NCBI GenBank assembly: GCA_030549775.1
Contig: CM060177.1
Location: 49,254,244-49,318,243 of the forward strand
Source: Tamarix chinensis
Lineage: Eukaryota > Streptophyta > Magnoliopsida > Caryophyllales > Tamaricaceae
Length of the DNA stretch: 64,000 nt
Direction of reading: 5' to 3'
The notes under the pieces are model-generated. The model worked only from the letters and a program-made list of their open reading frames with translations. It did not search any database and was not told the origin of the DNA. The translations under genes and the position numbers were made by a program. The number at the start of each line of letters is the position of its first letter. Position 1 is the first letter of the stretch. Positions 48,830-62,121 of the stretch are shown piece by piece.

Positions 48830-48841
48830 GCTCTGATACCA
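48830..48841 (-). promoter_or_regulatory. Primer binding site (initiator tRNA-Met)
   Basis: TGGTATCAGAGC on the minus strand, three bases inside the 5' LTR end at 48845. It is complementary to the 3' end of plant initiator tRNA-Met, the usual primer for this group. It fixes the element's polarity and identifies 48845-51661 as its 5' LTR. Confidence 0.92.
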
Positions 48842-48844
48842 GCT

Positions 48845-51661
48845 TGTAATACCCTCAGAATTTACTACTATTTTTTTAAGCGGAAGCATATTATCAAAAA
48901 GCTAGTTGTTACCATCGTAATTAACATAAGTCTCGCTTACCATACCATCCTTACATCAATCATAAGGCCAAACAATTAGAAAGTAAAACATGGTGAATAG
49001 AAATTGAGGGAACTTTCAAAAATATTAGACAAATTTAGAGGTTTACTTTGAGTATGATAATATAAAATATAAAAAGGGATGCTATCGATATAAGAGTCTA
49101 AAAAGGTATCTAATCAGAACAGACATCCGGATAATATGCCTCTACACCCATAACCCTGATGCCAAAATGACTCCTCTAGTCCTCCACATATAAATCATCA
49201 AAGGCTACAAACTCGTCCACTAGATCAGCCTTGACCTACATCAAGATATCTAGGTCATCTACTCATGGAGAATGAGCAGTACCCATAAAACAAATAATCA
49301 GTATGTTGTGTACTGAGTAAGGTAATAGTATAATAAACGTAGAATTACACATAATACATGAATTCATATTAGAGATTAAGCATACGTCATATAATAAAAA
49401 GAGTGCTAGTTAGATACTATTTTCATGTCTTGCTATATAAATATATCATATTCTAATGTTTTATTTATGTTGAGTTTAGGGAACCCAATATTCTTAAACC
49501 GGTGGAATTGTTTGAAATACCTCTCAAGGACAACACATCTGAGCCACTATTATTATTCAATAGAACAAACTCACCACCTTTTAGAGCAAAAATACTCATG
49601 AGCTGTTATTCTTAAACCGGTGGAACGATTTGAAGCATTTATCAAGGACAACACACTTAAGCCGCTGTTATTATCCGGTGGAACGGACTTAACACTTCAG
49701 TCTTGACTCACATAGTCTTTCACTTTAAATGATTAGTATATTTTTCATTAATACTTTATCTATTAATTGTATTTTCATTCACGTTGAGTATGAGGCCTCA
49801 TAATTCTTAATCAGGTGAAACGGATTGATGCACCTCTTAGGGACAAAACACCTGAGCCACTATTATTATTCGGTGGAACAAACCTATATAAACACTTCGA
49901 CCTAACTCACATGATCTTTTATTGTAAATGATTAGTATCTTATTAGAGTTGAATGAATATTCAAGATTATCATGTAGAAATTGTTTAAGTATACAAGACA
50001 TAAAAATTTAATAATATAATTACGACCACATAATTATCCTTGAATGACCATATAACACTTAGGTAATTAAAACATTAACATTCTCCCAAGGCCTGATAAA
50101 TCCCAATATTAATACATATAAATCTCTAATATTCGTGTGAACCATATATCCTTAATTATTTACATAGATATCATATCCAACAGTATACCAAAAGAAGTGA
50201 CTTATTAATTAAGATATCATATCATAGGATAACATCAATCATATAATATGTCTAATATAAAAGCACATACACATGCACACACATGTAAATTCCTAGCTAC
50301 AACATGTATCCTTACCAACAAAGACATCGGACTTTATACGCATAAATCCTATACCTCCTCCTCTGAGATTGCTGGGAAATTACCTACAAAAAATAAGATA
50401 ATGCATGATTGGGCTCGAAGATTATAATTAAGGAAAAACTTAAGGTAAAGGAGGATAAAAATTAAAATAATCATAGTTAAAGGGCAGCTTGAGTTACGTG
50501 GAAGTGTGGCGGAAGGTATGGTGGTGCTATGGTAAAATTTTGGTGGTGTTTGGGTGTGAAAAAAGGGGCCTATGGCTGAAAAGATGGGTTTACATGGGCA
50601 TGCAACAGACAGTGCACACCAAGGACGAGAGCTGAGAACCTGCATGGGTAGGCTGTGTGAAGAGGCACGGTCATACTCATGCAACTTATTACACAGGTAA
50701 TAATGAATAGGGATGCACGGGCGTGCAAATGCAGTTAGCAATCCGTGTGAGTGTGCATGAATGAACCATGTTGGCATACATAGGTGCGCAACAAGGAAAA
50801 ATAGAGGTGCATGACCATGCGCAGGCTGTGTGCCTTAAAAAAACACGACATATGTGAGGAAAGAAGAGGGGAAAATGATGACAGTTAACGACCCTCGATC
50901 AACGATGGCGGTCGGCAATGACGAGGGGGAGTGATGGGTTGGTCTAAATGGTTGATCCACCAAGCTTTGGGGGATGCTTGGTGGCTGTGGTGGTGTCGCT
51001 AGTGATGGTGGTGGCGTGCGAACGACAAAATAGAGCAACAACAGCATGAGGAGGAGGAAAAAGAAGAAGATGAAGAAAAAGAAATGTGGCTCGGGGAGGT
51101 CATGTTTGAATGAGAAATGGTAGAATGAGGAAAACAAATGAGGGAGGAATAGAGAGATGGAGTATTATATATGTGTGTATGCATGGTGGCATGCGAAATA
51201 GGGGATGTAGAAGGAGATGCAGAGGGTGACGAATGATAGTGGCATTAAGGGGAATGGCAGGGGATGATGATGGTGATGAGCATAGCAGGGGAAATTTTTT
51301 AATGAAAGTGGTAGGAGGTGATGGTCGAGAGTGATGGAGGGGTGTTGCACAAGGTAAGGAGATTATTATGCAATAAAATGATGATAATAGAAAGGAAAAG
51401 GGAAAATAAAAGAAAAGGGAAAAAGTCTTAAGGTTAGGATTTATTAGATTAATTTTTGATTAGCTAAAATATTTAGGATTAATGATACAAATCTACCAGA
51501 ATTAAGACCGAGTTATGAAACATAATTTATCAGGGTCATTAGGTTAAGATTTTGGGATTAAGAAATTTGGGTAAGGCTAAACTAAAATTTTCTTGAGATT
51601 AGAATTAGATTAAGGTATTAACTATATGAGATTAGATTTAGCAAAATTTTGGGGTATTGCA
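48845..51661 (-). mobile_element. 5' LTR of the Ty3/gypsy element (family-1 related)
   Basis: 2.8 kb. The minus strand starts TGCAATACCCCAAAATTTTG (51661) and ends GGGTATTACA at 48845, next to the primer binding site. Its 3' part is homologous to the family-1 solo LTRs: the terminal AAATTCTGAGGGTATTACA, the hairpin cassette at 49259-49317 and CCGGTGG-type units at 49490-49690 and 49800-49890. It therefore ties those solo LTRs to the chromovirus group. A TATA-like ACATATATAATA lies near 51163-51174 (reverse). Its 5' half differs from the 4-kb solo LTRs and lacks the long (TAA)n tract. Confidence 0.85.
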
Positions 51662-51663
51662 GG

Positions 51664-52910
51664 AATGATGGAGCTAGTAATATGTGAGGTGAATTTGGTG
51701 GTTTGAAAACATTGATTCAGAATTAAAATTTTTGTGCCTATTATGCTCATTCTTTTTCTCATCAACTTCAATTGAATATTATTATTGTGGTAAAATGTGA
51801 TAATGAGGTTAGTTGTCTTCTTGGCAATGTTACATGTGTTGTGAATGTTGTTAGATCCTCCAATAAGTGTCGTGATTCTCTTCGAGATAAGCAAACTACT
51901 TATATAGCAAATGCATTGGAAGAAGGCTTGATAGAATCTGGTTGGGGATTGAACCAATAATCTATTTTTATAAGGGTTGGTGATTCTCGTTGGAGTTATC
52001 ATTTAAGGTACTTAAAGACTGAGAAGTTGATAGGACATTTGATAAAAATAGGGATGCTATATTCTTATTATATGGATTACAAACTTTTGACTTCGTTTTC
52101 ATGTTACATTGGATGATAAAATGTTATGGGAGTTACAAGTGATTTATCTTAGGAACTGCAAAAGAATGATCAAGACATTCTGAATGCCTTTACATTTGTT
52201 GAAATTGCCAGGGATTGTTTGCAAGAGATGAGAGATGATGGTCGAGAATATATTTTGAATGAAGTTATTTTATATTGTAACAAGAGAGACATCAATGTGT
52301 CAAATATGAATGAGCAATATGTTAAAGGGAAGAGATCAACATGCCAAGCCCCAATTGTCATGAATCTACATCATTATAAATACGACTGTCTTTATAGTGT
52401 TTTAAGCTTGCAGCTAAAGGAGCTTAATTGTAGGTTTGATGTGATGAGCACTGAATTCTTGAGTTGTGTTGCATGTTTGCATCCTTCATCATCGTTTGAA
52501 GCTTTTAACAAGTAATATTTAATTATATTGATTGATTTTTATCCTAATGATTTCTCTAATGTTGATGTTGTGGTGTTAGACAATTAACTTGAGAATTATA
52601 TTAAAAATGTCCGATCAGATAGCCGGTTTCATGACTTGAAAGGAATTGTTGATCTTTCAAGAAAAATAGTGCAAAGAAAGAATCATAAGACACATCCTTT
52701 CATCTACGGGCTTGTGAAATTAGCTTTGATTTTGTCGGTAGCAACTGCAAGCGATGAGCGAGTATTTTCTGTAATGAATTTCATCAAGACTACATCACGT
52801 AATAAAATGTGTCATCAATAACTTCAAGATTATTTTGTAACATTTATAGAGAGAGATTTATTTAATTCTATTAGTAATGATGTCATTGTAGATAGCTTTT
52901 AAAGTTTGAA
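51664..52910 (+). pseudogene. hAT transposase C-terminal part with dimerisation domain
   Basis: Plus-strand remnant in several frames. Near 51665 it gives G-A-S-N-M..GEFGGLKTLI, then CAYYAHSFSHQLQLN. At 51772-51960 it gives VTCVVNVVRSSNKCRDSLRD and ANALEEGLIESGWGLNQ, followed by a GDSRW-like block. At 52219-52515 it gives MQEMRDDGREYILNEV and MNLHHYKYDCLYSVLSLQLK. At 52636-52821 it gives LVKLALILSVATASDERVFS, the hAT dimerisation motif (A-T-A-S-x-E-R-x-F-S). Frameshifts and stops make it nonfunctional. It continues the N-terminal piece at 44225 across the gypsy insertion, with the central region lost. Confidence 0.88.
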
Positions 52911-53042
52911 AACTCGATGAATGATGTTGTAAAACTATGTAAAATTTTATATTTAAGTGCAATGTATTGATATTACTTAAGAGTATTATTTTATATGAAG
53001 ACATTGTAGAATTTTAATCCTGGCTCAACCACTAGTTCCAGC

Positions 53043-54500
53043 TGCCAATAATCATGGCGAGTGAATGTCCAGGGTTGAGCAATACTACTCTTGAACCATA
53101 TGCTTACCTCATAACACGTGCATCCAAGTTTAGTGACATGATCCTAACAATTTGGTGTCATCCTCCAATAGATTAGTATAAGATGGAGGCCAGTGTGCCC
53201 CTAGGTTAGTAGCCATGCTCTAAGGACTAGACATAAAAGATTGGGCAAATCCAGGTTGCTTAGTTCAAACATTGAGTTTGCTCACCTTTATAGATACAAC
53301 ACCCCCATTTGTTATATATTCCATAAATGCTAGTTTCCTTCCATCATGAACCATGACCCAATCCTTCCTTCGCATACGATTAACACTAGTAAGTGTCTTT
53401 TAGAGCATTGGTTAGTGAGATGACCAAGTTTGCTACGTAGGAGGTACAACTTTGGTAGCCATTCGTAATTAACCTACTATTTTACTAGAGATCGTCGAGG
53501 GACATTGATAAGAACAAACTCTGGGATATCTCAATGCATGTCCACCTCTACCGTAGCCTTGACATAGGATATACAACTTTTATTTGCAACCACCCCATCC
53601 ATACATATAGGTTTGCCTATGCACCTAACAATTTTTCTATTTGAAGAGGTTGACCACATACAGAGGGGAAGGCCGGGAAGTTGAATCCTGGTGTGAATGA
53701 ATTAAAAATTCGTGGGGGTTAAATATAAAGTCCTCTGGCCATTGTTTTAGAAGCAATGGATGCCCCAAGATAGTCCAATATAGACATTGAAGGATTCGAA
53801 GACAATCCTCTTTACTTCAAAATTGAAACACATAATACCCTGCCTCATGAGAGTAGATGTGAGGAGAGGCAACATGCAACCACTAGGAATTCACATAATA
53901 CTCCACATGGGAAAACTATGTTATGCACCAAATACCAAACCTATAATTGAGTTTTCCCATTCATGAATCTCCTATCGTATGTCCTATAAATCAAGGGTTC
54001 CCATTATCATTCCATCAACCACATCTAGGGCTTCATAATGGAAATGTGACAACAAATTAGCGTTTTGCTTCTATATAAGTCGATTCTTCCAAGAACCCTT
54101 TGTGGCCATCTTGAGATTTTGTAAGACATTCACTGCCGGCATTGATCTGGATCCATGATCTAGAATCTCCTAATCCTGTCCCAATAGATTCTCAAAAACC
54201 ACAGTCACAACTTAAACCTCAGTAGCGTTGGCTTTAGGCTATGAAACTTTTGGATGATTATTAATTCATACAGGTGTAAGGTTTAAATTGCTAACTAAAT
54301 CTCCCCCATCCATAAGGTTTAAATAACCTTTAACCCCATTAACGTGATTTGCCTCTGCCTCTGCATGGGATGATGCATCGGAAGGAGGGGGTGTAGCAGT
54401 CTCCGAGGTGTCCTTAATTGATTGCTGCACCATCTTCATTGGCGCGGAAGCCCTCTTTCTATGATTTATTGGCGAGAGGCTCTAGAGAGTAGGTTTTTCT
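53043..54500 (-). pseudogene. LINE ORF1 (DUF4283-type) and start of ORF2 endonuclease
   Basis: Minus strand. ORF1 probably starts at ATG 54439 (or 54433): MKMVQQSIKDTSETATPPPS, Ser/Pro-rich. Near 53600 it gives DUF4283-like VRCIGKPICMDGVVANKSCI then SYVKATVEVDMH, typical of plant LINE ORF1 nucleic-acid-binding proteins. ORF2 begins near 53075 with MIIGSWNI and continues across the hAT insertion with LSIVCLVETLVKINKANK (endonuclease L-x-E-T motif) at 43220-43150. Stops occur throughout. With 42305-43222 and 31451-33967 this makes one LINE of roughly 4.9 kb without its insertions. The 5' end near 54500 is approximate. Confidence 0.82.
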
Positions 54501-54990
54501 TTCCGCCTTTAATTCTCTTTGGATATTTTTACTATATTTATTGATTTACAATAATATCATTATAATTAAATCCATGCGGTAGTACTTATAAAATATATTT
54601 TAGGGCTAACTTTCGGATATATTGATAAATAATTAATCAATATAAATAACATATGATATAAATATTTTATGTTTTAATATCTATTTTATATTTATATTGA
54701 CTTTATCCATAATTGTATAAAAAATAAATTCATTATATTATTAATTTTTTATATAAAAACAAAAATTATTTTATCAAAGCCAAAGCCTATTTTTTATTAT
54801 TAGCTTAATGTTTTTATTATATATTTATTAAATATTTTATTATTATTTAACTAAAAAGTGTAGGTGTAATTTTAAAACTATTATTATTATTATTTTTTAA
54901 AATGTATAAAATAAAATAATATTTTTTTATACAAAAATTAAATATATATTAAGAACTCGAATTAATACAATATTAGTACAGAACCGTATA
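54501..54990. other. Very AT-rich intergenic DNA
   Basis: TA-rich without TE or gene motifs. It separates the LINE from the H4 promoter. Confidence 0.5.
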
Positions 54991-55079
54991 TTGCACGGAT
55001 TGCAAAAGTAGACATCTCCCTTCTCTTGGTCCCAGCCTAACAGATGCGGTCTCGGTCAACCCTGGTGCCTTGGATGATA

Positions 55080-55727
<648 letters not shown>

Positions 55728-55960
55728 TTGGCCTTGTTTATTAGCTTAATTTTTATAAGACTATTATCTCAGATTTGTAGCTCTTTTATGTTGCTTGTTC
55801 GAGTTGTAAGTTGCCAGTGCTTTTGGTTCTTGTGAAAACCCTTATTGTTTTCCCAGATCTGGATATGGATCTTGAACCTGTAACCATGGCGATTGTATAC
55901 GATCATATTTTTGTGGAAAGGCTGTTGACATCTCCTGTTTCAATTAGTTGGAGTCTGCTC
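55728..55960 (+). other. H4 3' UTR/downstream region conserved with the first locus
   Basis: Shares TTGGTTCTTGTGAAA-like, CCCAGATCTGGATATG and CCATGGCGAT blocks with the reverse of 22320-22440, so the duplication included the 3' flank. Confidence 0.7.
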
Positions 55961-57480
55961 TATTCAACTTAATAATTCAATTGCCCAGAGTTAAACATTT
56001 ACAAATTCTTGTATTAAATGGTCGTTAACTGTTGACAGCTACAGAGAGGTTAAAGTACCTATCAACGTGTTTGTGCGGTGAATATATCGCTACCTGAAGC
56101 AAAAAATTCAGTCGGATCATGTCGCAAACTTTGCTCTGTTTTGCTCACAAGATTAATATAATGAATCTCGTTGAAGATGAAAAAGCGAAAGACGAAAGCC
56201 CAATAATTTTTGTTTGGATATTGAAAATGAATACCGGCGGCCTCTTATAAAGAGAAAATAGTAGGGAAGCAAACGAAACTTTCCACCAACATTCATGTTT
56301 TGTTCAAAGATGGGAATCGAAGAGGAGCCTGCTAAAGCCGCTAAAGTATTTGAATAAGTTTAAAAAAATTAGTAAAATGAAAATTTAGACCTAATCTGGG
56401 TCTACTGGCTCAGACTAGTCGTAAGACAATGGGTTGTGGATGTGTATGCGCTGGCCCAACACATTTTTGAAAAATAAGAAAGGAATAAGATTAAAGGAAA
56501 GAAAATGAAATAAATTAATTTTCTTTTTATTGTTTTGTTGTTACAAAAATTTGCAAACAATAAATTCTTGATATGTGATATTTGTGTTTGTTATTATTAT
56601 GATTATTACTGCTTCTAATTATTATTTGCACACTCTTTTATATTTGATAAAATAAAATAAAATATTATATTAGTATATGAAATATTCCATGAAGTTTCTA
56701 AAAGTTTATATACAATTTATAAACTGAATATTAATGCCCAATTATTTTAGAAAAAAATCTAAAATATTATATAAAGCACTTACAATTATTTAAAAAAAAA
56801 TATATTCTAAAGATATATGAAATATCACACACACACACACACATATTTTGAATACACATTATTAAAGCACTTCCATGGTTTTCTATTTTTTCTAAACTTT
56901 TCACACATTTTTGTAAGAAAAATTAGTTAGTTCAATTTTCATCCTTTTTCCATTATTTTCTTTCCTATCTAATTTTTCACAACCAAATTGAAAAATATAT
57001 TTTTCTTTAAACTTTTTTTTTTCTTTCCTTAAAAGTTTCTTTGAATCAAATGGACCTTAGGCCAAACAACAAAACAACCAATCTTTCAATTCAAATAAGG
57101 AGTAAGTGGAGAGATAAAAATTGTTATGAAAGAACATATCCCATTGATGTGGGATGGTAGAAACTCAACATTAATAGCAAAACCTAATTGATATATAGTG
57201 AAGTGAGGTAATGATTGTGTCTAGAAAATAAATAAATTTTAAATTACATAGACTTTGATCAAGACCCTACAACATATTTATCAACTTAGAATCTTTATAT
57301 TTTGTGATAATAAACAAGCATTATTAATGGTTATGCGTGTACCTTAGGTATTCATGAGTATTTCAGAAACCATATTATTCTTTCATAGAAGACAAGTGTT
57401 TCACAAGCACCACTTTACAAGGCTATAGATTCATTAAAATTATAAATATGCACAACCTTATATATATGTATATATATATA
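55961..57480. other. AT-rich intergenic DNA
   Basis: No gene is recognised. A short (CA)n run lies at about 56827-56845 and poly-T patches at about 57000-57030. The right end (57100-57480) may include the decayed 3' LTR of the copia element that follows. Confidence 0.45.
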
Positions 57481-57599
57481 TCGAGCAATAAGTTCATTAT
57501 GTCTATCTCACTAGGACCACCGAAGAGTAGGGCTATAAGCTCATTAAAAGCCTAAACTCAACCTGCCACAATGCATTACCACATGCCATATGAATAGAA

Positions 57600-58717
57600 A
57601 AGTCGTACAAAAGAGTAATCATATGATTTTATTTAACCATAAGAGGTGTCCACCATACTTTCCTTAACTTAAACTCCATTCTCCTCAATGAATTGAGGAT
57701 GACTCTTCTTGTTAGACCATTTATATGAGGATTTGCTAGATTTCTCTTTAATTTGAAACATTCTAAGGAGATCACATCATTCCTCAATATTTGTCTCAAA
57801 GAATTGTCTCAAATAAATATGTTTGAACTCTGACTCTATAGTGGAGCAGGCTATACATGTCTACTCAGAAGACTTCCATAACATAACTTCTCCTCTCGGG
57901 GTAAATACATAACCATTGGTGGAATTGATCTCATTGTTATTAGAAACCTAGTTTATATTTGGAAATCCCTCTAAAACAGTAGAAAATTTGCAAAAATACA
58001 AACACCGATATTTAGTACCCTTAAGAAATCCAAGTAAATGACTAAGTGTAGCCTAATGATCACTCATTGGGTTATGAGTATACCTACTTAGTCTACTCAC
58101 CTCATAGGCTATGCTAGGTATTGTATAATTCATGAGGAACATTACATTTCCTATGATTTTAGCATATTTAGCTTGTGAAACGCTGAAACCTTGGTTCTTT
58201 TTTAGTTTTATGCTAACTTTATAGGGAATTTTCATAGGTATTTCATCAAAAGAATAAAACAATTTCAATATATTTTCTATATAATATGATTTACTCAAGG
58301 AAAAACTATTATCAATTTTTCTCATTTTAAAACTAAGAATTACATTAGATCCTAAATCTTTCATATCAAAATGAGAAGCTTGGTCTCATTCAATTCAACT
58401 ACATTAGTGGCAATAATTAACATGTCATCCACATATAGATACAATCACATATTCATGTCTAAACATTTTGAAGTAAACACAAAACTTAGATGCATTTACA
58501 ACATAACCATTACTCACTAAAGTTTGGTCAAACTTCTTATACTATTATTTAGGAGATTGTTTCAGGCCATACAAAGACTTTCTTAGTTTACACGCTTTGT
58601 TCTCTTAACCTTGAATCGCACTTACCTTGAGTTGCTTCACATAAATTTTCCTTTTCAAGTCACCACTTAAAAAGGTTGTTTTCAAGTCCATTTGAGGGAC
58701 TAAAAGTCCATCGATAA
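57600..58717 (-). pseudogene. Ty1/copia RT end and RNase H (3' part of a split element)
   Basis: Minus strand. At the right edge DGLLVPQMDLKTTFLSGDLK (RT; V-H-Q-M-D-V-K-T-A-F-L in intact elements). At 58053-58364 MKDLGSNVILSFKMRKIDNS, SYYIENILKLFYSFD and IAYEVSRLSRYTHNPMSDH. RNase H follows: GFLKGTKYRCLYF, STNGYVFTPRGEVMLWKSSE and CIACSTIESEF. Near 57720 the C-terminal NLANPHINGLTRRVILNSLR. Several stops are present. The frame is cut at 58712-58717 by the family-2 solo LTR and resumes at 62122. Confidence 0.88.
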
Positions 58718-61700
58718 TGTAATACCCTACACTTTTGTATGATAGTTAAAAGAGAAATTTTGTCAATTTAGAAATTTGATTTTAATTCAATGTTATGATT
58801 TAATTTGAAATATAATTCGATTTGTAATGTTGAAAAATGAAGTTTATTGATTTTTATAGGCAAACTCATCGATTGGTTCCATGAATCGATCAATTGATTT
58901 GTTGTTTTAGCCAAAGTGGGTTCCTCATCAACTGGTTGGGAGAAATTAATTGACTCGTTGATGAACAATCGATTGGTAGACCCAAACCCATCAACTGATT
59001 AGTCGAGTTGGTCATATTTTTTGAGTTAATTTTTTTAAAAATCCCTTATGTTAAAATAGAACCATACCAACTCATACCGATTGTCCCTAAGAGATTCCTA
59101 ACTATTTTCATGATGTGTTTGACCCAACATATTGCCTTGATTTGCTCTAGAGGTTGATTGAGACCAATGAGAGAGGTGAACTCAACCATTGTCTTCTTTC
59201 TCCTCTCTCCTCTGCCTAATTCTAAGATCGATTTCTTTAACTTCAGGCATGCTTCTGAGCAATTAGAAGATTCCTTTCACGCCAGCCTCCCATTTCTTCA
59301 TTCATGCATGCTAATTCTGTCTTGATTGACTTGAGTTCCCTAGAGTCACCAATTGAGCTTTGGAGACTAGACCAACAAATCCTAGACAAATCCGTCCATT
59401 TTGATTGAATTCAAACGGTCAATAGAAGGGTTTTAAGTTACCTTCTAAACCCTCTATGTTTCCCTTTAATTGGTTGGCTATAAATAACCCTAATCATCCC
59501 TACATTTCACTTTATTTCAGCCACCCTTCTAGCACTTACCAATTTACTTTTCACACCTTTCTGATCATATCTCTATCTCTCTCTTATTTTAATTGTTAAG
59601 CAATGCAAGGTTAGATTTTTGGAAAGGATTGAGTGGTCTAGTTGAGTTTTCCTCTGTTTCTATCTCAGTGGTATGTCCTTATTCCTTTATGTTCAGATTT
59701 TAATGAGGTTTTGGTATAATATCCGAGTTTAAGATTTTGGTTTTTAAGGTTTTAAGTGTTGAAGTTTTCACAAATTTAAAAATTCTATTTTTAAGGGGAT
59801 TTAATCTATATCAAGTAAGTAATTCTTGCTTTTAAAATATTTAGCTTGTGTTCCTGAATGAAAGGTGATATCTTTAGTTGGTTGATACATGTTAGTATAA
59901 GAAATGTAGTTGTAGGCAAGAATTACATGCTTAAATGACAAAAGTTGGGTAAAGAGCATGAACATGGATGAAATAGACTATGATGATGCTATGGTGCGAA
60001 ATGTATGATAATCTGGTTAAAAATATGTTAGTTGATTTTGATACATGTTCTAATATGGTTAGAAATGATTTTGATGCAAGAATCTACATGAAAATTTTGA
60101 ATTGGTGCTCTATTAGGACAAATCGATTGATCGGTTAGGTCAAACCAATCTATTGGTTCCTAGAATAGTCTACTGGTTGACCCAACTCATTAATTGGTAT
60201 GCATGGAGAGACCTTGGTCTTTTTTTCTACTTAAACCCATCTACTGGTTTGGAAAAACTGATTGAGTGGTCTATGAATAGTCGAATGGTTTGCCCAAACC
60301 AATTGATCAGTTTGAAGAAAGCATGGTCTGATTGAGTTAAACTGATTGACTGGTAGATACAAATTGGTCGACTGGTTGGTGCAACCAATCACCTGGTTCA
60401 CATAATTTGTTTCTTTATGTTTTGGTTATGCTCGGGGGTTATGTTTGGTACTATACCATGATTATTAATGGGATAAATTACATATTTTATCATGGATTAT
60501 TGGCATAATTAAGGGATTAAAATGGATAATATCTTATGGTATACATTATGAGTAATGTAAAGGCTAAATGTGTACTTCACTTATGATAAGTGAAAATATG
60601 GAGATAAGAGTAATGGGAATCATTAAGGGCATAAATTAAACCATATGGTGGATATAACTAAATTTGGCCAAGGGCAATTGGATACCCACATGGTCGAGAA
60701 AAACAAAAATAAAAGGATTAATATGGTTTAATATGGGAACTTACCTTGTTTGCTTGTACAAGCCTTGTATGATTACCCATCCTTATGCATAAAGTAATAA
60801 TAACTTAAAGCAAAAGAAATTCTAGTTGAGTATGAGTCTGGCTTATCCAATCCTTGATTAGCTATCCAGGGTTAGCCTACATTTGTGCCTTTGGGCTTTG
60901 GCTTCGGGAGGGATCCTGAGAGGTTCGGATGCCTTACCTACTCTAGACACTGATGATATACTAAAGGTAATGATATTAGAGGGTTTGGTTACCTAGGTGG
61001 TTGGCTTCGGCCTGAACTTATGTCCATATTGGTTGGCTTCGGCTTGGACTTATGTCTATTGTGGTGATTAGCTTCGGCCTGGATGGTAATTAACTTCAAC
61101 CTTGAATTTATGTTCCTTTTTGGATAGGCTTCCATGGTATGAGAGACCATAGGGCGGTACACAACCCATCGCTCGATGATAATAAAATATGTTTAGTAAA
61201 TATTGGATTAATTATTATGAATGATTATCATATAAATAATTGACAATTGGCTAGGCAAGGGAAGTAATGAAATGGTTAACGAAATGGTTTGAGTTGACTC
61301 ATGCACTTGGTTAACTGGTTAGGGAATGGAACCTTAACTATGAGGATTGTCCTATATCTTATATGGATAAGTGGATGGCATATCTTAATGAAATTGGATA
61401 TATGAAAATAACCCTAGGGGTTGTTAGGCTACTCTATGCTATTGCTCATGCAAGTTGTTATGTGAAAGTGTTATGGTATCCTAAACATGATGTTTATACT
61501 GTGATGATGTCGAATATGATGGCATGTATTATGCATTCTTACTTATATGTGCTAATTCCTTCCATGATGCATGTCGTACATTATGTTCATGAATGATCAA
61601 TTAGCATACCTATATACATTGAGGGAGAAGCTTGGCTTACTCAGTACGTATTATACTACTGGGTCCGTTTTTTTGGTCACTTACTCATTCCCACGAGTAG

Positions 61701-62121
61701 ATGGCTGTGTGTAGGTTTTTAGGGATGCCCATTAAAAGAGCCTACCTCAGTTTGGTTGGGGCTTGTGAGTCAGGACATCTGGAAGGTTATGATGGGCTCC
61801 ATGGTATTTGTTTTGGGCCTCATGCCCCAACCTATGTTTTGTAATTTCTTACTTTTAGTATATATTCTGTAACGATTTGACCGAAACCTGCTAGGGTTGC
61901 TGGTTGTAAACATTTTATAATTGTTTCAATTAAATTGTTATTTGTGCAATCTACTGTTTTTAGTGTTTTGTTGGTAGAGCCTTGTATCTGACATGGGATA
62001 GATGATAGACGTCTAACCTATGCCAGGTATGGTGGTAACAACCTATTTTTTTAAAGTTTTTTTTAGCTTATGTAGCATGTTTTAATGGAATTTTTTGCTA
62101 ATGAAAAATGAGGGTGTTAGA
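58718..62121 (+). mobile_element. Family-2 solo LTR, 3.4 kb, decayed TSD
   Basis: Starts TGTAATACCC and ends GGGTGTTAGA (expected TTACA). Flanks 58713-58717 GATAA and 62122-62126 AATAG each differ by one base from GATAG, the target inferred from the copia reading frame (A-I-D-G-L-L). Sense order: repeat-unit cluster 1 (58865-59020), TATA motif CTATAAATAA at 59478-59487, cluster 2 (60115-60400), GGCTTCGGC.TGGA repeats (60900-61110), hairpin cassette (61641-61699). No internal coding region, so it is a solo LTR; the autonomous partner is not in the window. Confidence 0.85.
61641..61699 (+). promoter_or_regulatory. Hairpin cassette of the family-2 LTR
   Basis: CAGTA..TACTG, a weak middle stem, then TACTC-ATTCCCAC-GAGTA. 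The last stem replaces the G-C pair of the family-1 version (TGCTC/GAGCA) by A-T. It lies ~430-480 bp from the LTR 3' end, as in family 1. Confidence 0.55.

Larger units (their letters stand above)
43231..53034 (+). mobile_element. hAT element carrying a gypsy insertion, 8-bp TSD GTTCCAGC
   Basis: Outer limits come from the exact 8-bp duplication GTTCCAGC at 43223-43230 and 53035-53042, and short imperfect inverted ends (CAAGGGCAGAGCC on the left; TAGTGGTTGAGCC reading inward from the right). The coding remnants are a TTF-type/hAT-dimerisation transposase (44225-44425 and 51664-52910). A Ty3/gypsy element occupies 44425-51661. LINE sequence resumes exactly outside both duplications. Confidence 0.88.

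Noticed and set aside
50349..51350. Several His/Ser/Pro-rich minus-strand frames
   Set aside because: They fall inside the 5' LTR of the gypsy element, upstream of its primer binding site, and carry no domain.
61363..61596. 77-codon frame in the 3' half of a family-2 LTR
   Set aside because: Met/Tyr/His-rich low-complexity frame in noncoding LTR sequence; not maintained in the copy at 8.9-9.2 kb.
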